Shown: positions 8,950-17,731, numbered from the stretch's first letter. The stretch is 64,000 bases of DNA from Acidimangrovimonas sediminis (GCF_002871005.1 NZ_PHSN01000016.1:124001-188000), one strand, 5' to 3'. Notes: generated by a model from the letters alone, not told the origin. Numbers and translations: made by a program.

Positions 8950-9675
8950 TCAGGGCATGCCGTCCATCAGGGCACCGGTCGCCGCGCAATCGCGCACGAC
9001 ATCGGCGCCGCAGGGCCGCGGGCGAAGCGACTTTGTGAGACAGATCCGTACCTCGTCGATCCGCCCCGCCTCGCAGGTCACCGTGACCATGTCGGCCGAC
9101 AGGCCCTTGTTCGCCTCGAGGAAGGCCTGCTCCACGACCGCCGCGGGAAGCTTCACGTCGCGGTGGAGTTTCTTGAAGACCTGCGGGATGGCGATGCTGT
9201 CGAAAGCCTTGCGCGCCGCCTCGTAGTAGCGCGCGGCCGAAAGGCCGGTGCAGCGGCCGTGCTTCTTCCACTCGTGCCAGGCAAGGCCCGGCGTGCCGGT
9301 GATGTCGGCCATCGCCGCGGTCTGGGCGCGCGTGGGGTCGCGCTGGCTCGTGCGGCAGAAGCTGGGATAGCCGCGGTCGTTCTGCGGCCAAAGCCCATGC
9401 AGGGTGAAGCCGAAGCCCGGCCGCGCGGAACATTGCGGCGAATGCCGGGCGTCGCCGGTCAGCGCGCACCATGTCGGCGACCACGACAACGACAGCACGT
9501 AATAATCGAACCGGCCCGCACGGTCGCCCCCGGCGGCGGCGCGCAGCGGGGCCCCGAGGACAAGCGCCAAGGCGAGGGGGAGGGCGATCGCGACAACGGG
9601 AACGAAGTGGAGAGCTGGCGCAAGGATCCGCGCGCTGCGCCCCATGCGGCAGGGCCTGCCGGAAGCGTGGCGCAT
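8950..9675 (-). CDS. Secreted ribonuclease T2 family protein
   Basis: A 241-residue protein with both catalytic signatures of the T2 family: FTLHGLWPQ (His93) and HEWKKHGRC (His134 and His139). T2 enzymes cut RNA without base specificity through 2',3'-cyclic phosphates; E. coli RNase I is the familiar bacterial example. A long hydrophobic stretch at about residues 26-48 is a signal peptide, so the enzyme is periplasmic or secreted. Several cysteines (70, 82, 107, 142 and C-terminal) suit disulfide bonds. GGGAGG precedes the ATG, and a TATAAT lies 28 bases upstream. It is divergent from the trcR-like gene. Confidence 0.93.
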   Translation of the reverse strand: MRHASGRPCRMGRSARILAPALHFVPVVAIALPLALALVLGAPLRAAAGGDRAGRFDYYVLSLSWSPTWCALTGDARHSPQCSARPGFGFTLHGLWPQNDRGYPSFCRTSQRDPTRAQTAAMADITGTPGLAWHEWKKHGRCTGLSAARYYEAARKAFDSIAIPQVFKKLHRDVKLPAAVVEQAFLEANKGLSADMVTVTCEAGRIDEVRICLTKSLRPRPCGADVVRDCAATGALMDGMP

Positions 9676-9702
9676 TTTCTCTTCCCTCCCGCGACTAGGG
9701 GC

Positions 9703-9708
9703 ATTATA
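9703..9708 (-). promoter_or_regulatory. Probable -10 element of the RNase T2 gene
   Basis: Minus-strand TATAAT lies 28 bases upstream of the ATG, in a short AT-rich island within GC-rich DNA. No good -35 is visible 17 bases further up, so the promoter may need an activator. The same island could also serve the divergent gene. Confidence 0.4.
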
Positions 9709-9803
9709 TACCCTGCAACTTCCCCGGACATCGAGGACACGCGGACCGAAGAAGGCCGCAGCCGTTTTCCGGCCCGGGAGAGATTTGTAAAGGAGTGGCG
9801 GAG

Positions 9804-10562
9804 ATGAACAAGCCCCTGATGCCGAAGGCCACCGCCGTCTGGCTGGTCGACAACACCACGCTGAGCTTCAAGCAGATCGCCGATTTCTGCGGCATGCATG
9901 AGCTTGAGATCCAGGGCATCGCAGACGGCGACGTCGCGGCCGGCGTGAAGGGCTTCGACCCGGTCGCGAACAACCAGCTCGACCAGATCGAGATCGACCG
10001 GGCCGAGAAGGACCCGATGATCAAGCTGAAGCTGAAGTTCAACCCGGCTTCGGTCGGCGAGGAAAAGCGCCGCGGCCCGCGCTACACCCCCCTGTCGAAG
10101 CGGCAGGATCGCCCGGCCTCGATCCTCTGGCTGGTCAAGTTCCACCCGGAACTCAGCGACGGCCAGATCGGCAAGCTGGTCGGCACGACCAAGCCGACGA
10201 TCCAGTCGATCCGCGAGCGGACCCACTGGAACATCGCCAACATCCAGCCGATCGACCCGGTCGCGCTTGGCCTTTGCAAGCAGACCGAGCTTGACGCGGC
10301 GGTGCAGCAGGCAGCGCGCAAGAAGGCGGCCGAGGGTTCGGTCATGACCGACGACGAGCGCCGGAAGCTGGTGTCGACCGAACAGTCGCTGGGCATGGCG
10401 CCGGAACCCAAGATCCCGGCGGCGATCGCGGGGCTCGAGACCTTCACCCTCTCCGGCAACGACGAGGAAGAGGAAGAGAAGAAAAGCCCGGCCGATTTCT
10501 CGGACGCGGACAGCTTCTTCAACCTGCCCGGTGGCGACGACGACGAAGACGAGGACGATTGA
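9804..10562 (+). CDS. trcR: DUF1013 family regulator, TrcR-type cell-cycle transcriptional regulator
   Basis: A 252-residue protein of the alphaproteobacterial DUF1013 family, some of whose members are named TrcR. Visible features are an N-terminal DNA-binding-like region (FKQIADFCGMHELEIQGIADGD), a second helix-turn-helix-like segment (QIGKLVGTTKPTIQSIRER, about residues 115-133), and a Lys/Arg-rich linker. A low-complexity acidic C-terminus (runs of E and D, last 20 residues almost all acidic) may mediate protein contacts. ATG 9804 follows AAAGGAG by 8 bases; a GTG three codons earlier is less likely. It is monocistronic, with a strong terminator. The role in cell-cycle transcription is from family annotation, not from this sequence. 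Confidence 0.85.
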   Translation: MNKPLMPKATAVWLVDNTTLSFKQIADFCGMHELEIQGIADGDVAAGVKGFDPVANNQLDQIEIDRAEKDPMIKLKLKFNPASVGEEKRRGPRYTPLSKRQDRPASILWLVKFHPELSDGQIGKLVGTTKPTIQSIRERTHWNIANIQPIDPVALGLCKQTELDAAVQQAARKKAAEGSVMTDDERRKLVSTEQSLGMAPEPKIPAAIAGLETFTLSGNDEEEEEKKSPADFSDADSFFNLPGGDDDEDEDD

Positions 10563-10605
10563 TCCCTCGCCCCCGGGCGCCTGCATGCGCCCCCACAGAA
10601 TGACA

Positions 10606-10637
10606 ACGTCCTCGCAGAGACCTGCGGGGGCGTTTTT
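10606..10637 (+). terminator. Rho-independent terminator after the trcR-like gene
   Basis: ACGTCCTCGCAG pairs with CTGCGGGGGCGT (12 bp including two G-T pairs) around an AGAC loop, followed by TTTTT. It lies 44 bases after the stop codon. Confidence 0.85.
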
Positions 10638-10649
10638 CATTGGGTCTGA

Positions 10650-10660
10650 GGGGGGGGGGG
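10650..10660. repeat. Homopolymer tract of eleven G
   Basis: Eleven consecutive G lie between the trcR terminator and the stop codon of the PPOX flavoprotein gene. The tract is outside the reading frames, so slippage would not change a protein. Confidence 0.95.
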
Positions 10661-10662
10661 CG

Positions 10663-11268
10663 CTACCACATGGTCCTTGCGGCGCGGCCGGGCCATTCCG
10701 CGTCATAGGTGGCGCCGTCGAAACCGCCCTCCGTCATCTCGCGCAGCAGGTCGCCCATGCTGGGCAGGTCGCGCGACTCGTCCCCCGAGGTCCAGAGCCG
10801 GGCGCGCAGCGGGGCGCGCGCACATTGGGCATAGACCTCGGCGATCTCGATCACCACGACGGTTCTGGGCACCTTGCCCTGCCGCGCGAAGCGGGCGCAA
10901 AGGTCGGCATCGGCGCTCACCCGGGCGCGGCCGTTGACGCGGATCACGTTGTTCGACCCAGGCACGAGGAACAGTAGCGACACGCGCGGATCGCGGACGA
11001 TGTTGCGCAGGCTGTCGATCCGGTCGTTGCCGCGCCAGTCGGGCAGTGCGAGCATGCGCGGGTCCAGCTCGGTCACCACCGGGCCGTCGTCGCCGCGCGG
11101 GCTGCAATCGGTGCCCTCGGGCCCGACGGTGCTGAGCAGGCAGAACCGCGACCGCGCGATCCACGTCCGGTACCCCGGTGTCAGCCGGTCCGCCACCTTG
11201 GCGGTCGCGGCCTCGGTCGGGGTGCCGTAAAGCGCCTCGAGCGCGGCGATATCCTCGATGAAGGTCAT
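10663..11268 (-). CDS. FMN-binding PPOX-type flavoprotein (pyridoxamine 5'-phosphate oxidase fold)
   Basis: A 201-residue protein with the split-barrel flavin-binding fold. It resembles the MSMEG_1061/DR2398-type subgroup: RSRFCLLSTVGPEGTDCSPRGD in the N-terminal half, LPDWRGNDRIDSLRNIVRDPRVSLLFLVPG in the middle, and an INGRA-like VNGRARVS motif. The subgroup binds FMN or a related cofactor; the substrate is unknown and it is not the vitamin B6 enzyme PdxH. Start ATG 11268 overlaps the plsC stop by ATGA, so it is the last gene of the ftsE-ftsX-plsC operon. Confidence 0.86.
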   Translation of the reverse strand: MTFIEDIAALEALYGTPTEAATAKVADRLTPGYRTWIARSRFCLLSTVGPEGTDCSPRGDDGPVVTELDPRMLALPDWRGNDRIDSLRNIVRDPRVSLLFLVPGSNNVIRVNGRARVSADADLCARFARQGKVPRTVVVIEIAEVYAQCARAPLRARLWTSGDESRDLPSMGDLLREMTEGGFDGATYDAEWPGRAARTMW

Positions 11269-12023
11269 GCCTTCACCGCTTGGGCACGGGCGGCGGGGGC
11301 GTCGAACCCGGCCTCGGCCATCAGCCGGTCGGAGGCCTCCTCGATCACCGATTCGAGTTCGGCCATGAAGGCGGGCACCGCCTTGCCCGGCGCGATCGGG
11401 TCGAGGAATTCGACCACCGCAAGACCGCGGCGGCGCAGGATGCCGTGACGCGGCCAGAACACGCCGACATTGGTCGCCGCCGGCACGCAAGTCTGGCCGA
11501 GCTGGCTGTAAAGCAGCCCGGCGCCCACCTTGTAGGGCTTGGCCGCACCGGGCGCGACCCGCGTGCCCTGCGGGTAGATGATTAGCTGGCCGGCATCGAC
11601 CGTGCCCTTCTTCACGCCGTCCATCATCCCCTTGATCGCCATGCCCCGCTTGCCGCGGTCGACCGGCACGCAGCCGATCTTGAGCGCGTACCAGCCGAGG
11701 ATCGGCGCCCAGAGCAGCTCCTTCTTCATGATGAACTTGGGCCGGGGCGTGGCGTCGACCAGCAGGATGATGTCAAAGAACGACTGGTGCTTGGACACGA
11801 TCAGCGCCTCGTCGCGCGGCGCCGTGCCGCGCACCTCGGAGCGGAGCCCCACCAGCACGCGAGCCGAGAACCTGACCCAGCGGGTATAGGCATGCACCGC
11901 CCAGAAGGCGGCCTCGCGGCGGAACAGGACGACCGGAGTGTAGACGATCGCAAGGATGGCCATGGCGGCGTACATCTGGACGATGAACACCAGCGACAGG
12001 ATCCATTGCAGCGGCAGCGGCAT
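11265..12023 (-). CDS. plsC: 1-acyl-sn-glycerol-3-phosphate acyltransferase
   Basis: A 252-residue membrane-associated acyltransferase that converts lysophosphatidic acid to phosphatidic acid in phospholipid synthesis. The catalytic HX4D motif is HQSFFD (His79, Asp84). The substrate-phosphate motif reads YPQGTR at about 150-155, where most families have F-P-E-G-T-R. An N-terminal hydrophobic segment (about 5-35) anchors it to the inner membrane. The start overlaps the ftsX stop codon and the stop overlaps the next start, so it is translationally coupled on both sides. Placement behind ftsEX links lipid supply and division only by context. Confidence 0.93.
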   Translation of the reverse strand: MPLPLQWILSLVFIVQMYAAMAILAIVYTPVVLFRREAAFWAVHAYTRWVRFSARVLVGLRSEVRGTAPRDEALIVSKHQSFFDIILLVDATPRPKFIMKKELLWAPILGWYALKIGCVPVDRGKRGMAIKGMMDGVKKGTVDAGQLIIYPQGTRVAPGAAKPYKVGAGLLYSQLGQTCVPAATNVGVFWPRHGILRRRGLAVVEFLDPIAPGKAVPAFMAELESVIEEASDRLMAEAGFDAPAARAQAVKA

Positions 12024-12913
12024 CAGCTGAGCCCCCTCAAGGTGCGGAACGCCGCGAACCGGGTCGCGGCAAAAGCGACGATGGCGGCCAGCGGCGGGAT
12101 GAGCAAGGGCCAGAGCCAGCCGATCCCGGCAAACCCCAGCCCGGTGAGAAAGCCGCCCTCGGGCGCCGCGGCGGGCATGACCGCGATCGCCAGCATGCCC
12201 AGCCCGGTGCCGGCGACCGCGCCACCCAGCGCGCGCAGGGTGAAGCGGCGGACAAAGGCGCGGGCGATGTAGCTGTCACGCGCCCCGATCAGGCGCAGCA
12301 CCCGGATGACCTGCGCGTTGGCGGCCAGCGCGGCATTGGCAGCCAGCGTGATCATCGCCGCCGTGGCGCCCGTCAGCAGCGCGATCGAGATCAGCCCGAG
12401 AAGGCGCAGCCGCTCTGCCGCGCGCACCAGCGGACGGCGCCAGCGTGCGTGATCGTCCAGCACCGCGCCCGGCGCCTCGGCGCTCAGCCGCTGGCGCAGG
12501 CCCTCGGCGTCAAAGCCCTTGCCGGTTTCCTGCACGTCGATCAGTTGCGGGATCGGCAGTTCGCCCAGCGGCAGGCCGGGGCCGAACCACGGGGTCAGCA
12601 GCTTCTTCTCGGCCTCCTTGGTAAGGGCGTTGGCAGAGGCGACACCGGGGGTCTCGGACAGGATCTTCAGCACCGCGCGGGTCTGCGTCTCCATCTGTCC
12701 GGGCGGGGCGGAAATGCGGATCGTCGCGCTGTCGGCCAGCGCCGCGGCCCAGCGGTCGGCCAGCCGCCCCGAGGCCAGCGACAGCGCCAGCGCGAAAACC
12801 GCGAGGAAGGCCATCGCGCCCGCGGTGAACCCGGTCAGCCGCGCGATCACGCCGGTCGGCGGCACCACGCGCCCGGCCTGCATGTCGCCGGTAATGAGCT
12901 TGGGCAGCTTCAC
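12023..12913 (-). CDS. ftsX: Cell division protein FtsX
   Basis: A 296-residue FtsX-type permease: one N-terminal membrane helix (about residues 26-48), an extracytoplasmic domain (about 50-165, with PGVASANALT) and three C-terminal helices (about 170-195, 222-247 and 262-285). With FtsE it forms an ABC-type complex in the inner membrane that activates peptidoglycan amidases at the division site. It overlaps ftsE by 4 bases (ATGA) upstream and plsC downstream by one base. Length and topology are normal. Confidence 0.93.
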   Translation of the reverse strand: MKLPKLITGDMQAGRVVPPTGVIARLTGFTAGAMAFLAVFALALSLASGRLADRWAAALADSATIRISAPPGQMETQTRAVLKILSETPGVASANALTKEAEKKLLTPWFGPGLPLGELPIPQLIDVQETGKGFDAEGLRQRLSAEAPGAVLDDHARWRRPLVRAAERLRLLGLISIALLTGATAAMITLAANAALAANAQVIRVLRLIGARDSYIARAFVRRFTLRALGGAVAGTGLGMLAIAVMPAAAPEGGFLTGLGFAGIGWLWPLLIPPLAAIVAFAATRFAAFRTLRGLS

Positions 12914-13581
12914 AGATCGCTCCCCGCCAGGTGCAGGCGCCGGTTGCGGATCCGCAGGACGCGCGCGGCCACCTGCGCCTTGGCATTGCGGATCAGGTTG
13001 AGGTCATGCGTGGCGATCAGGATGGTCTTGCCCATCCGGTTGAGTTCGATGAGCAATTGCAGCAGCCGCTGGGACATGTCCCAGTCGACGTTCCCCGTAG
13101 GTTCGTCCGCCAGAATGACGTCGGGGCCCATGATGATCGCCCGGGCCAGGGCCGCACGCTGACGCTCGCCGCCGGAAAGCTCTGGCGGGCGGTGGCCCGC
13201 CAGCGATTTCAGCCCGACCCAGTTGAGCAGATCCTCGACATCGGTATCGGTCACCGCGCGTCCCGAAACGGTAAGCGGCAGCGCGACGTTCTCGGCCAGC
13301 GGCAGGTGATCGAGGAACTGGCAATCCTGGTGCACCACGCCGATCCTGCGGCGCATCCGCGCAACCTCGTCGCGCGACAGCGTCTTGACGTCGGCCTCGA
13401 ACACGTTGACCCGCCCGGCGGTCGCCAGAAGTTCGCCGTAGCAAAGTTTGAGGAACGTCGTCTTGCCCGCCCCTGACGGCCCGGTGAGAAAATGGAACGA
13501 CCCCGGCGCGAGGGTAAGCGTCATCTCCGACAGGAGTTCCCCCCCGCCGTAATTGTAGGCCACGTTCTGGAACTCGATCAC
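12910..13581 (-). CDS. ftsE: Cell division ATP-binding protein FtsE
   Basis: A 223-residue ABC ATPase when started at GTG 13581, which gives the usual opening (V/M)IEFQNVAYNYGGGE; the open frame continues 36 codons upstream with Arg/Pro-rich, non-family sequence. Walker A is GPSGAGKTT (about 34-42), the signature is LSGGE (135-139), and Walker B VILADE ends at Glu160. It powers FtsX. First gene of the ftsE-ftsX-plsC-PPOX operon and divergent from a zinc-ribbon protein gene across 235 bases. Confidence 0.93.
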   Translation of the reverse strand: MIEFQNVAYNYGGGELLSEMTLTLAPGSFHFLTGPSGAGKTTFLKLCYGELLATAGRVNVFEADVKTLSRDEVARMRRRIGVVHQDCQFLDHLPLAENVALPLTVSGRAVTDTDVEDLLNWVGLKSLAGHRPPELSGGERQRAALARAIIMGPDVILADEPTGNVDWDMSQRLLQLLIELNRMGKTILIATHDLNLIRNAKAQVAARVLRIRNRRLHLAGSDL

Positions 13582-13816
13582 CCGGCCCCGCCCCTTGGTC
13601 CTGCTGCCCCTCGGCCCTCTTGCGCGGCGCCGGTGCCGCGGGCGCCGAATCCGCGCCGGCAGCATCGCCCACGAAGACGGCGGTTTCAATCACCGAGACC
13701 ACAGCGCGGGGCGCACAATATCACAAAAGCTTGGAGAAAGCTTAACGGCTTGCTACAAGATCAAGAGGGCACCCATATATTCCAGGCATGACGGGTGCGA
13801 TAACGAGGGCAGGCAT

Positions 13817-14902
13817 ATGCGGCTGACGTGTCCGAATTGCGACGCGCAATACGAGGTCGACGATACGGCCATTCCCGATGGCGGGCGCGACGTTCAGTGT
13901 TCGAATTGCGGCCATGCCTGGTTTCAGCTTCATCCCGATGTCGAGGAGCAGTTACGCGACGAGGCCCGCGCCTTCGGCGATGCCGGGGTCGAGGCCCCCG
14001 CCCCTTCCCCTGCCGCCCCTTCTCCCACCGCCTCTTCCCCTGTCGCACCGGAACCGACGGAGATCACGGCAGCGATCCCAGAATCCAGCGCCGAACCCGC
14101 CCCCGCGATCGGGGCCTATGACGACGCGGAGACGACGGATGCGCCCCCCGCCGCGCCTGCGGAACCCGCGGCGGCCTCAGTCACTGCCGGCCTCGGGTCG
14201 ATCCGCCCGCCGGTGCCAGAGGATGACGTCTACGACGACGATGATGATACGGCCCCGCTTGCCGCGCCGCGGCCTGCCGCATCGCCGCGCCAGATCGACG
14301 ACGGTCTGAAGCAACTCCTGCGCGAGGAAGCCCAGCGAGAGAGCACCGCGCGCAAGGCCGAGGCCACGCCGATTGAATCCCAGCCCGATCTCGGCCTCGA
14401 CGATTCCGCGCCCCGCCCGGCGCCCTCTCGCCCCGCCCGGCCGGAATCCGAAACCGGCAACCGCATCGAGAAGGTGATGGCCGAGGAGAAGGCCGCCGCC
14501 GCAAGAAGCCGCGCCACCATCGCCGCGGCCTCGACCGGCGACGTGGCCTCGGGTCCGCGCCGCGACCTGCTGCCGGACATCGAGGAGATCAACTCCACCC
14601 TGCGCGCCAGCACCGAGCGCGAGCGCACAGGCCCCGGCGCCAGCACCGAGGCCGAGACCCCGGCCGAGCAACGCCGCAACTTCCGCCGCGGCTTTCTGGT
14701 CGTGCTACTGATCGCGGTGATCCTGGCGCTCATCTACCTCTACGCGCCGAAGATCGCGCAGCGGGTGCCGGCGCTTTCCGGGCCGCTGCAGACCTATGTG
14801 CATACGGTCGACAAGGGGCGGATCTGGATGGACCGGATGATGACCCGGGCGACCCACGCGATCCAGGGCAAGCCCGCCGGCGGCAGCGCCCCGTCGAACT
14901 GA
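13817..14902 (+). CDS. MJ0042-type zinc-ribbon, membrane-anchored protein
   Basis: A 361-residue protein of unknown function. The N-terminus is a zinc ribbon (MRLTCPNCDAQYEVDD ... VQCSNCGHAW; Cys5, Cys8, Cys28, Cys31). Residues about 50-285 are low-complexity, rich in Pro/Ala/Glu and with an Asp run (DVYDDDDDTAPL), and probably disordered. One membrane helix follows at about 293-313 (GFLVVLLIAVILALIYLYA), then a short 45-residue tail. The zinc finger therefore faces the cytoplasm and the tail the periplasm. ATG 13817 follows GAGGGCAGG. It is divergent from ftsE and convergent with the DUF4175 gene. A link to division is suggested only by position. Confidence 0.85.
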   Translation: MRLTCPNCDAQYEVDDTAIPDGGRDVQCSNCGHAWFQLHPDVEEQLRDEARAFGDAGVEAPAPSPAAPSPTASSPVAPEPTEITAAIPESSAEPAPAIGAYDDAETTDAPPAAPAEPAAASVTAGLGSIRPPVPEDDVYDDDDDTAPLAAPRPAASPRQIDDGLKQLLREEAQRESTARKAEATPIESQPDLGLDDSAPRPAPSRPARPESETGNRIEKVMAEEKAAAARSRATIAAASTGDVASGPRRDLLPDIEEINSTLRASTERERTGPGASTEAETPAEQRRNFRRGFLVVLLIAVILALIYLYAPKIAQRVPALSGPLQTYVHTVDKGRIWMDRMMTRATHAIQGKPAGGSAPSN

Positions 14903-14926
14903 TCGCGGCCTGATCGCTGCGGGCCT

Positions 14927-14950
14927 CCGCGTCTGGCCCCGCGTCTGGCC
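14927..14950. repeat. Perfect tandem duplication of a 12-base unit
   Basis: CCGCGTCTGGCC occurs twice back to back in the 89-base spacer between two convergent genes. No T-run follows; I see no clear terminator in this spacer. Confidence 0.9.
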
Positions 14951-14991
14951 AGAGCGCTGCGGGAAGAGGTCCGCGCCCCGGGCGGCAGCCG

Positions 14992-17685
14992 TCAGTAAGG
15001 CTCCAGCAGCCGCTTCAGGTAGTCACGCTCCTGCTCGGGGCGGCTCATGTCGCCCGACCGCTTGCGCAGCTCCTTCAGTATCTCCTCGGCGCGGCGGTAG
15101 ATGTCTTCGCCCTGCAGGATGTCCTGGTTGGTGCCCATGCGGCCCACGGTGCCGGTCTCGCGGCCCAGCGGATCGCGCGACCCGCTCTGTGCCTGCTGGC
15201 CCTGCTGCCCGCGCTGCCCCGGGGCCTGCCGCTGGTTGTCGGCCATGGCGCGGCCAAGGTTGCGCATCCCTTCACGCAGCGCGTCCATCGCCTGAGCCTG
15301 CTTGTCGAGCGCGCCGTTGAGATCGCCATCGCGCAGCGCCTGCTCGGCCCCCTCCATCGCCCGGCCGGCCCGGCCCAACGCCTCGCGCCCGGCCTTGCCG
15401 TCTGGCGTGCCCGCCCCGGGAAGGCCCTGCTGCCCCTGACGGTCGAGCTGATCGCGCAGCGCCTTCTGACGCTCGGCCAGCGACCGGCGCTCGGCATCGC
15501 CGTTCTGCCTCTGGCCCTGGCCCGGCTGCTGCTCTTGCTGACCTTGGCCCTGCTGACCCTGGCCCTGCTGACCCTGGCCCATCTGGCCCTGACCCTGCTG
15601 ACCCGGCTCGGTGCCCTGCTGCCCCTGCTGGGCGCCCTTCTGCATGTCCTGGAACGCCTGGTCCGAGAGGTTCTGCTGCTTGCGCAGGGTGTCGGCGAGG
15701 CCCTGCATCTGGCCCTGCCCGGGGATCTGTTCGCCGCCCTGGCCCTGCGTGACCCGCAGGTTCTGCATCATCTGCGACAGCTGATCGAGAAGCTGCTGCG
15801 CCTCGGCCATCCGCCCCTCGTTCATCAGCTGCTGCAGGCGGTTCAGCATCTGCTGCAGCTGATCACCGGTGATCTTCCGGCTGTTGCCGTTGTCGGCATT
15901 CTGCTGGTCGGGGGTCTTCTGCTGCTGCTCGGCCAACTGACGGATGTAATTCTGCATGGCGTCATTCAGATCGCCCATCAGCTTCTTCACCTCATCGGGG
16001 CTCGCCCCCCTGCGGATCGCTTCGGACAGCCGGTCCTGCGCCTGCCGCAAGCGCGCCAGCGCATTGGCCAGCGTCCCGTCCTCGAGCAGCACCGCGACGT
16101 CCCAGAGCGCATTCGCCACCTCGTCGCGCACGCTGTCGGTCAGCGACTTGTCCTCCACCGCCGCATCCAGCCGGCGCATGGCGATCCGCAGCAACAGATA
16201 CGCGCGCTCGTTCTTGATGAAGCCCTCCGGCTGCCACGTCACGGCGCGCAGCACCTCGACGGTGCGCGCGGCGTTGGCCTTCGACCACAGCAGATCGCGC
16301 CGCATCTCGATCACCGCCGCCGCCAGCGGATCGAAGAACCGCCGGCCCGGCAGGTCCATCACCCGCGGCGGGGTCGAGGTGACATGCCCCGCCGCATCCT
16401 CGACCGTCAGCACCATCTTCACCGGCAGGTTGGCCCAGGCGTTCTTGGCAAGGTTCTCCGTCAGGGTCTCGGTGAAGGACTTGCGGCTTCCCGAGATCGG
16501 CATCGGCAGGGTCAGCACGATCGGATCGCGATGCTCCGGCGCGACCTTGAGGCCATAGCGCCGGTCGACCGCGGCAAGGTCGAGGGTGATCGTGGCATGG
16601 CCCTTGACGATGCCGTAATCGTCGCTGGCGCGGAACGGCTGCTGCATCTCGCCGCCGGCCTTGCGTTGGGCGACCCCGGCAAAGTCCACCTTGGGCGCCT
16701 CGTCCGGCGTCACCTCGATCTGCCAGCTGCGCCCGCCCTGCCCCGAGACGGCCAGGTCGCCACTGTGGCTGGCGGTGAAGCGGATCGCGCCGTCATCCGC
16801 GGCCTGCCCGTCCCCGGCCTGTCCGTCCGCTTCCTTCCCGCCCGTCGGCGCCGTGCCTGTGCCTGTGCCCGTGGTGCCTGCGTCGGACAGGGTCTGGCTC
16901 ACCGTCACCGTTCCGGGTGCGCCGTAGAGGCGCAACTGCACCTTCGATCCCTGCGGCACGGCGAAGCCATCCCGGTCGATCTCGTTGAGATAGAGTGCGG
17001 GCTTCCCGGTATAGAGCGGCGGCTGGATCCAGCCCTCCCACGCCGGGCCCGCGGCGATGGCGGCCCCCTTGGTGGGCACCGGTGCGGCCGGCAAGGTGAA
17101 GAGAAGGCGCTGCGGCACCCCGAAAATCAACGCAAGGACGAAGGCGGTGGCGGCAACGTGGCGCAGGCCGAACGGATCGCGCGCGGCGATCCTGAGGTCC
17201 GGCGCCACCGTGCGCGCGGCCTGCGCCCGGTCTGCCATGCGCCCCATGTGGGCCCGCCACACGGCCGAGGATTGGTCATCCTCGGCGCCGATCGCCTGCG
17301 CATCGGCAAGCGCGGCGAAGGGACGGCCCGGAAGGCTGGCATCCAGCCGCGCCAGAGCCTCGCCGCGCCGCGGCCGCCGGAACCGCCAGCCGCCCCATGC
17401 GGCAAAGACCGCCATGGCCGCAAGGCAGAGCCCGACGATCCAGTGCAGCACCTGCGGCGACAGGACCTGGCCCAGCCCCAGCATCAGCGCCGCGACCAGC
17501 GCCAGCCCGATCGTCCAGACCGGCCAGAACGCGCGGGTGATACGCTCCGCCCAGATCCCCGCAAGCGTCAGCCTCAGCGGCCAGCGCGCACGGCGAAGCG
17601 CGGCAGCATAGGCGCGGGCCGCCGGGTCCGTCGGCGCGTCCCGGGGATCTGCGCCCTCGCCGGGTGTCTGGGGGTCGTCGCTCAT
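14992..17685 (-). CDS. TIGR02302/DUF4175 family giant membrane protein
   Basis: An 897-residue protein of an alphaproteobacterial family of unknown function. Order: cytoplasmic N-terminus; two membrane helices (about 52-72 and 80-98) and a third near 178-195; a large beta-rich periplasmic region (about 200-470, with WIQPPLYTG, DDYGI and DLPGR segments typical of the family); then a long helical coiled-coil-like region with Gln-rich low complexity (about 590-750, dominated by GQQGQGQ repeats near 685-735); and a helical end (REGMRNLGRAMADNQ ... RDYLKRLLEPY). It starts 46 bases downstream of the lysA stop on the same strand, so cotranscription is likely. Role in envelope biology is a guess from topology. 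Confidence 0.9.
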   Translation of the reverse strand: MSDDPQTPGEGADPRDAPTDPAARAYAAALRRARWPLRLTLAGIWAERITRAFWPVWTIGLALVAALMLGLGQVLSPQVLHWIVGLCLAAMAVFAAWGGWRFRRPRRGEALARLDASLPGRPFAALADAQAIGAEDDQSSAVWRAHMGRMADRAQAARTVAPDLRIAARDPFGLRHVAATAFVLALIFGVPQRLLFTLPAAPVPTKGAAIAAGPAWEGWIQPPLYTGKPALYLNEIDRDGFAVPQGSKVQLRLYGAPGTVTVSQTLSDAGTTGTGTGTAPTGGKEADGQAGDGQAADDGAIRFTASHSGDLAVSGQGGRSWQIEVTPDEAPKVDFAGVAQRKAGGEMQQPFRASDDYGIVKGHATITLDLAAVDRRYGLKVAPEHRDPIVLTLPMPISGSRKSFTETLTENLAKNAWANLPVKMVLTVEDAAGHVTSTPPRVMDLPGRRFFDPLAAAVIEMRRDLLWSKANAARTVEVLRAVTWQPEGFIKNERAYLLLRIAMRRLDAAVEDKSLTDSVRDEVANALWDVAVLLEDGTLANALARLRQAQDRLSEAIRRGASPDEVKKLMGDLNDAMQNYIRQLAEQQQKTPDQQNADNGNSRKITGDQLQQMLNRLQQLMNEGRMAEAQQLLDQLSQMMQNLRVTQGQGGEQIPGQGQMQGLADTLRKQQNLSDQAFQDMQKGAQQGQQGTEPGQQGQGQMGQGQQGQGQQGQGQQEQQPGQGQRQNGDAERRSLAERQKALRDQLDRQGQQGLPGAGTPDGKAGREALGRAGRAMEGAEQALRDGDLNGALDKQAQAMDALREGMRNLGRAMADNQRQAPGQRGQQGQQAQSGSRDPLGRETGTVGRMGTNQDILQGEDIYRRAEEILKELRKRSGDMSRPEQERDYLKRLLEPY

Positions 17686-17731
17686 GCGCTCCTTCCGGCG
17701 GATCGTCGTTGCCGGGCAGGGCGCCCGGCGA

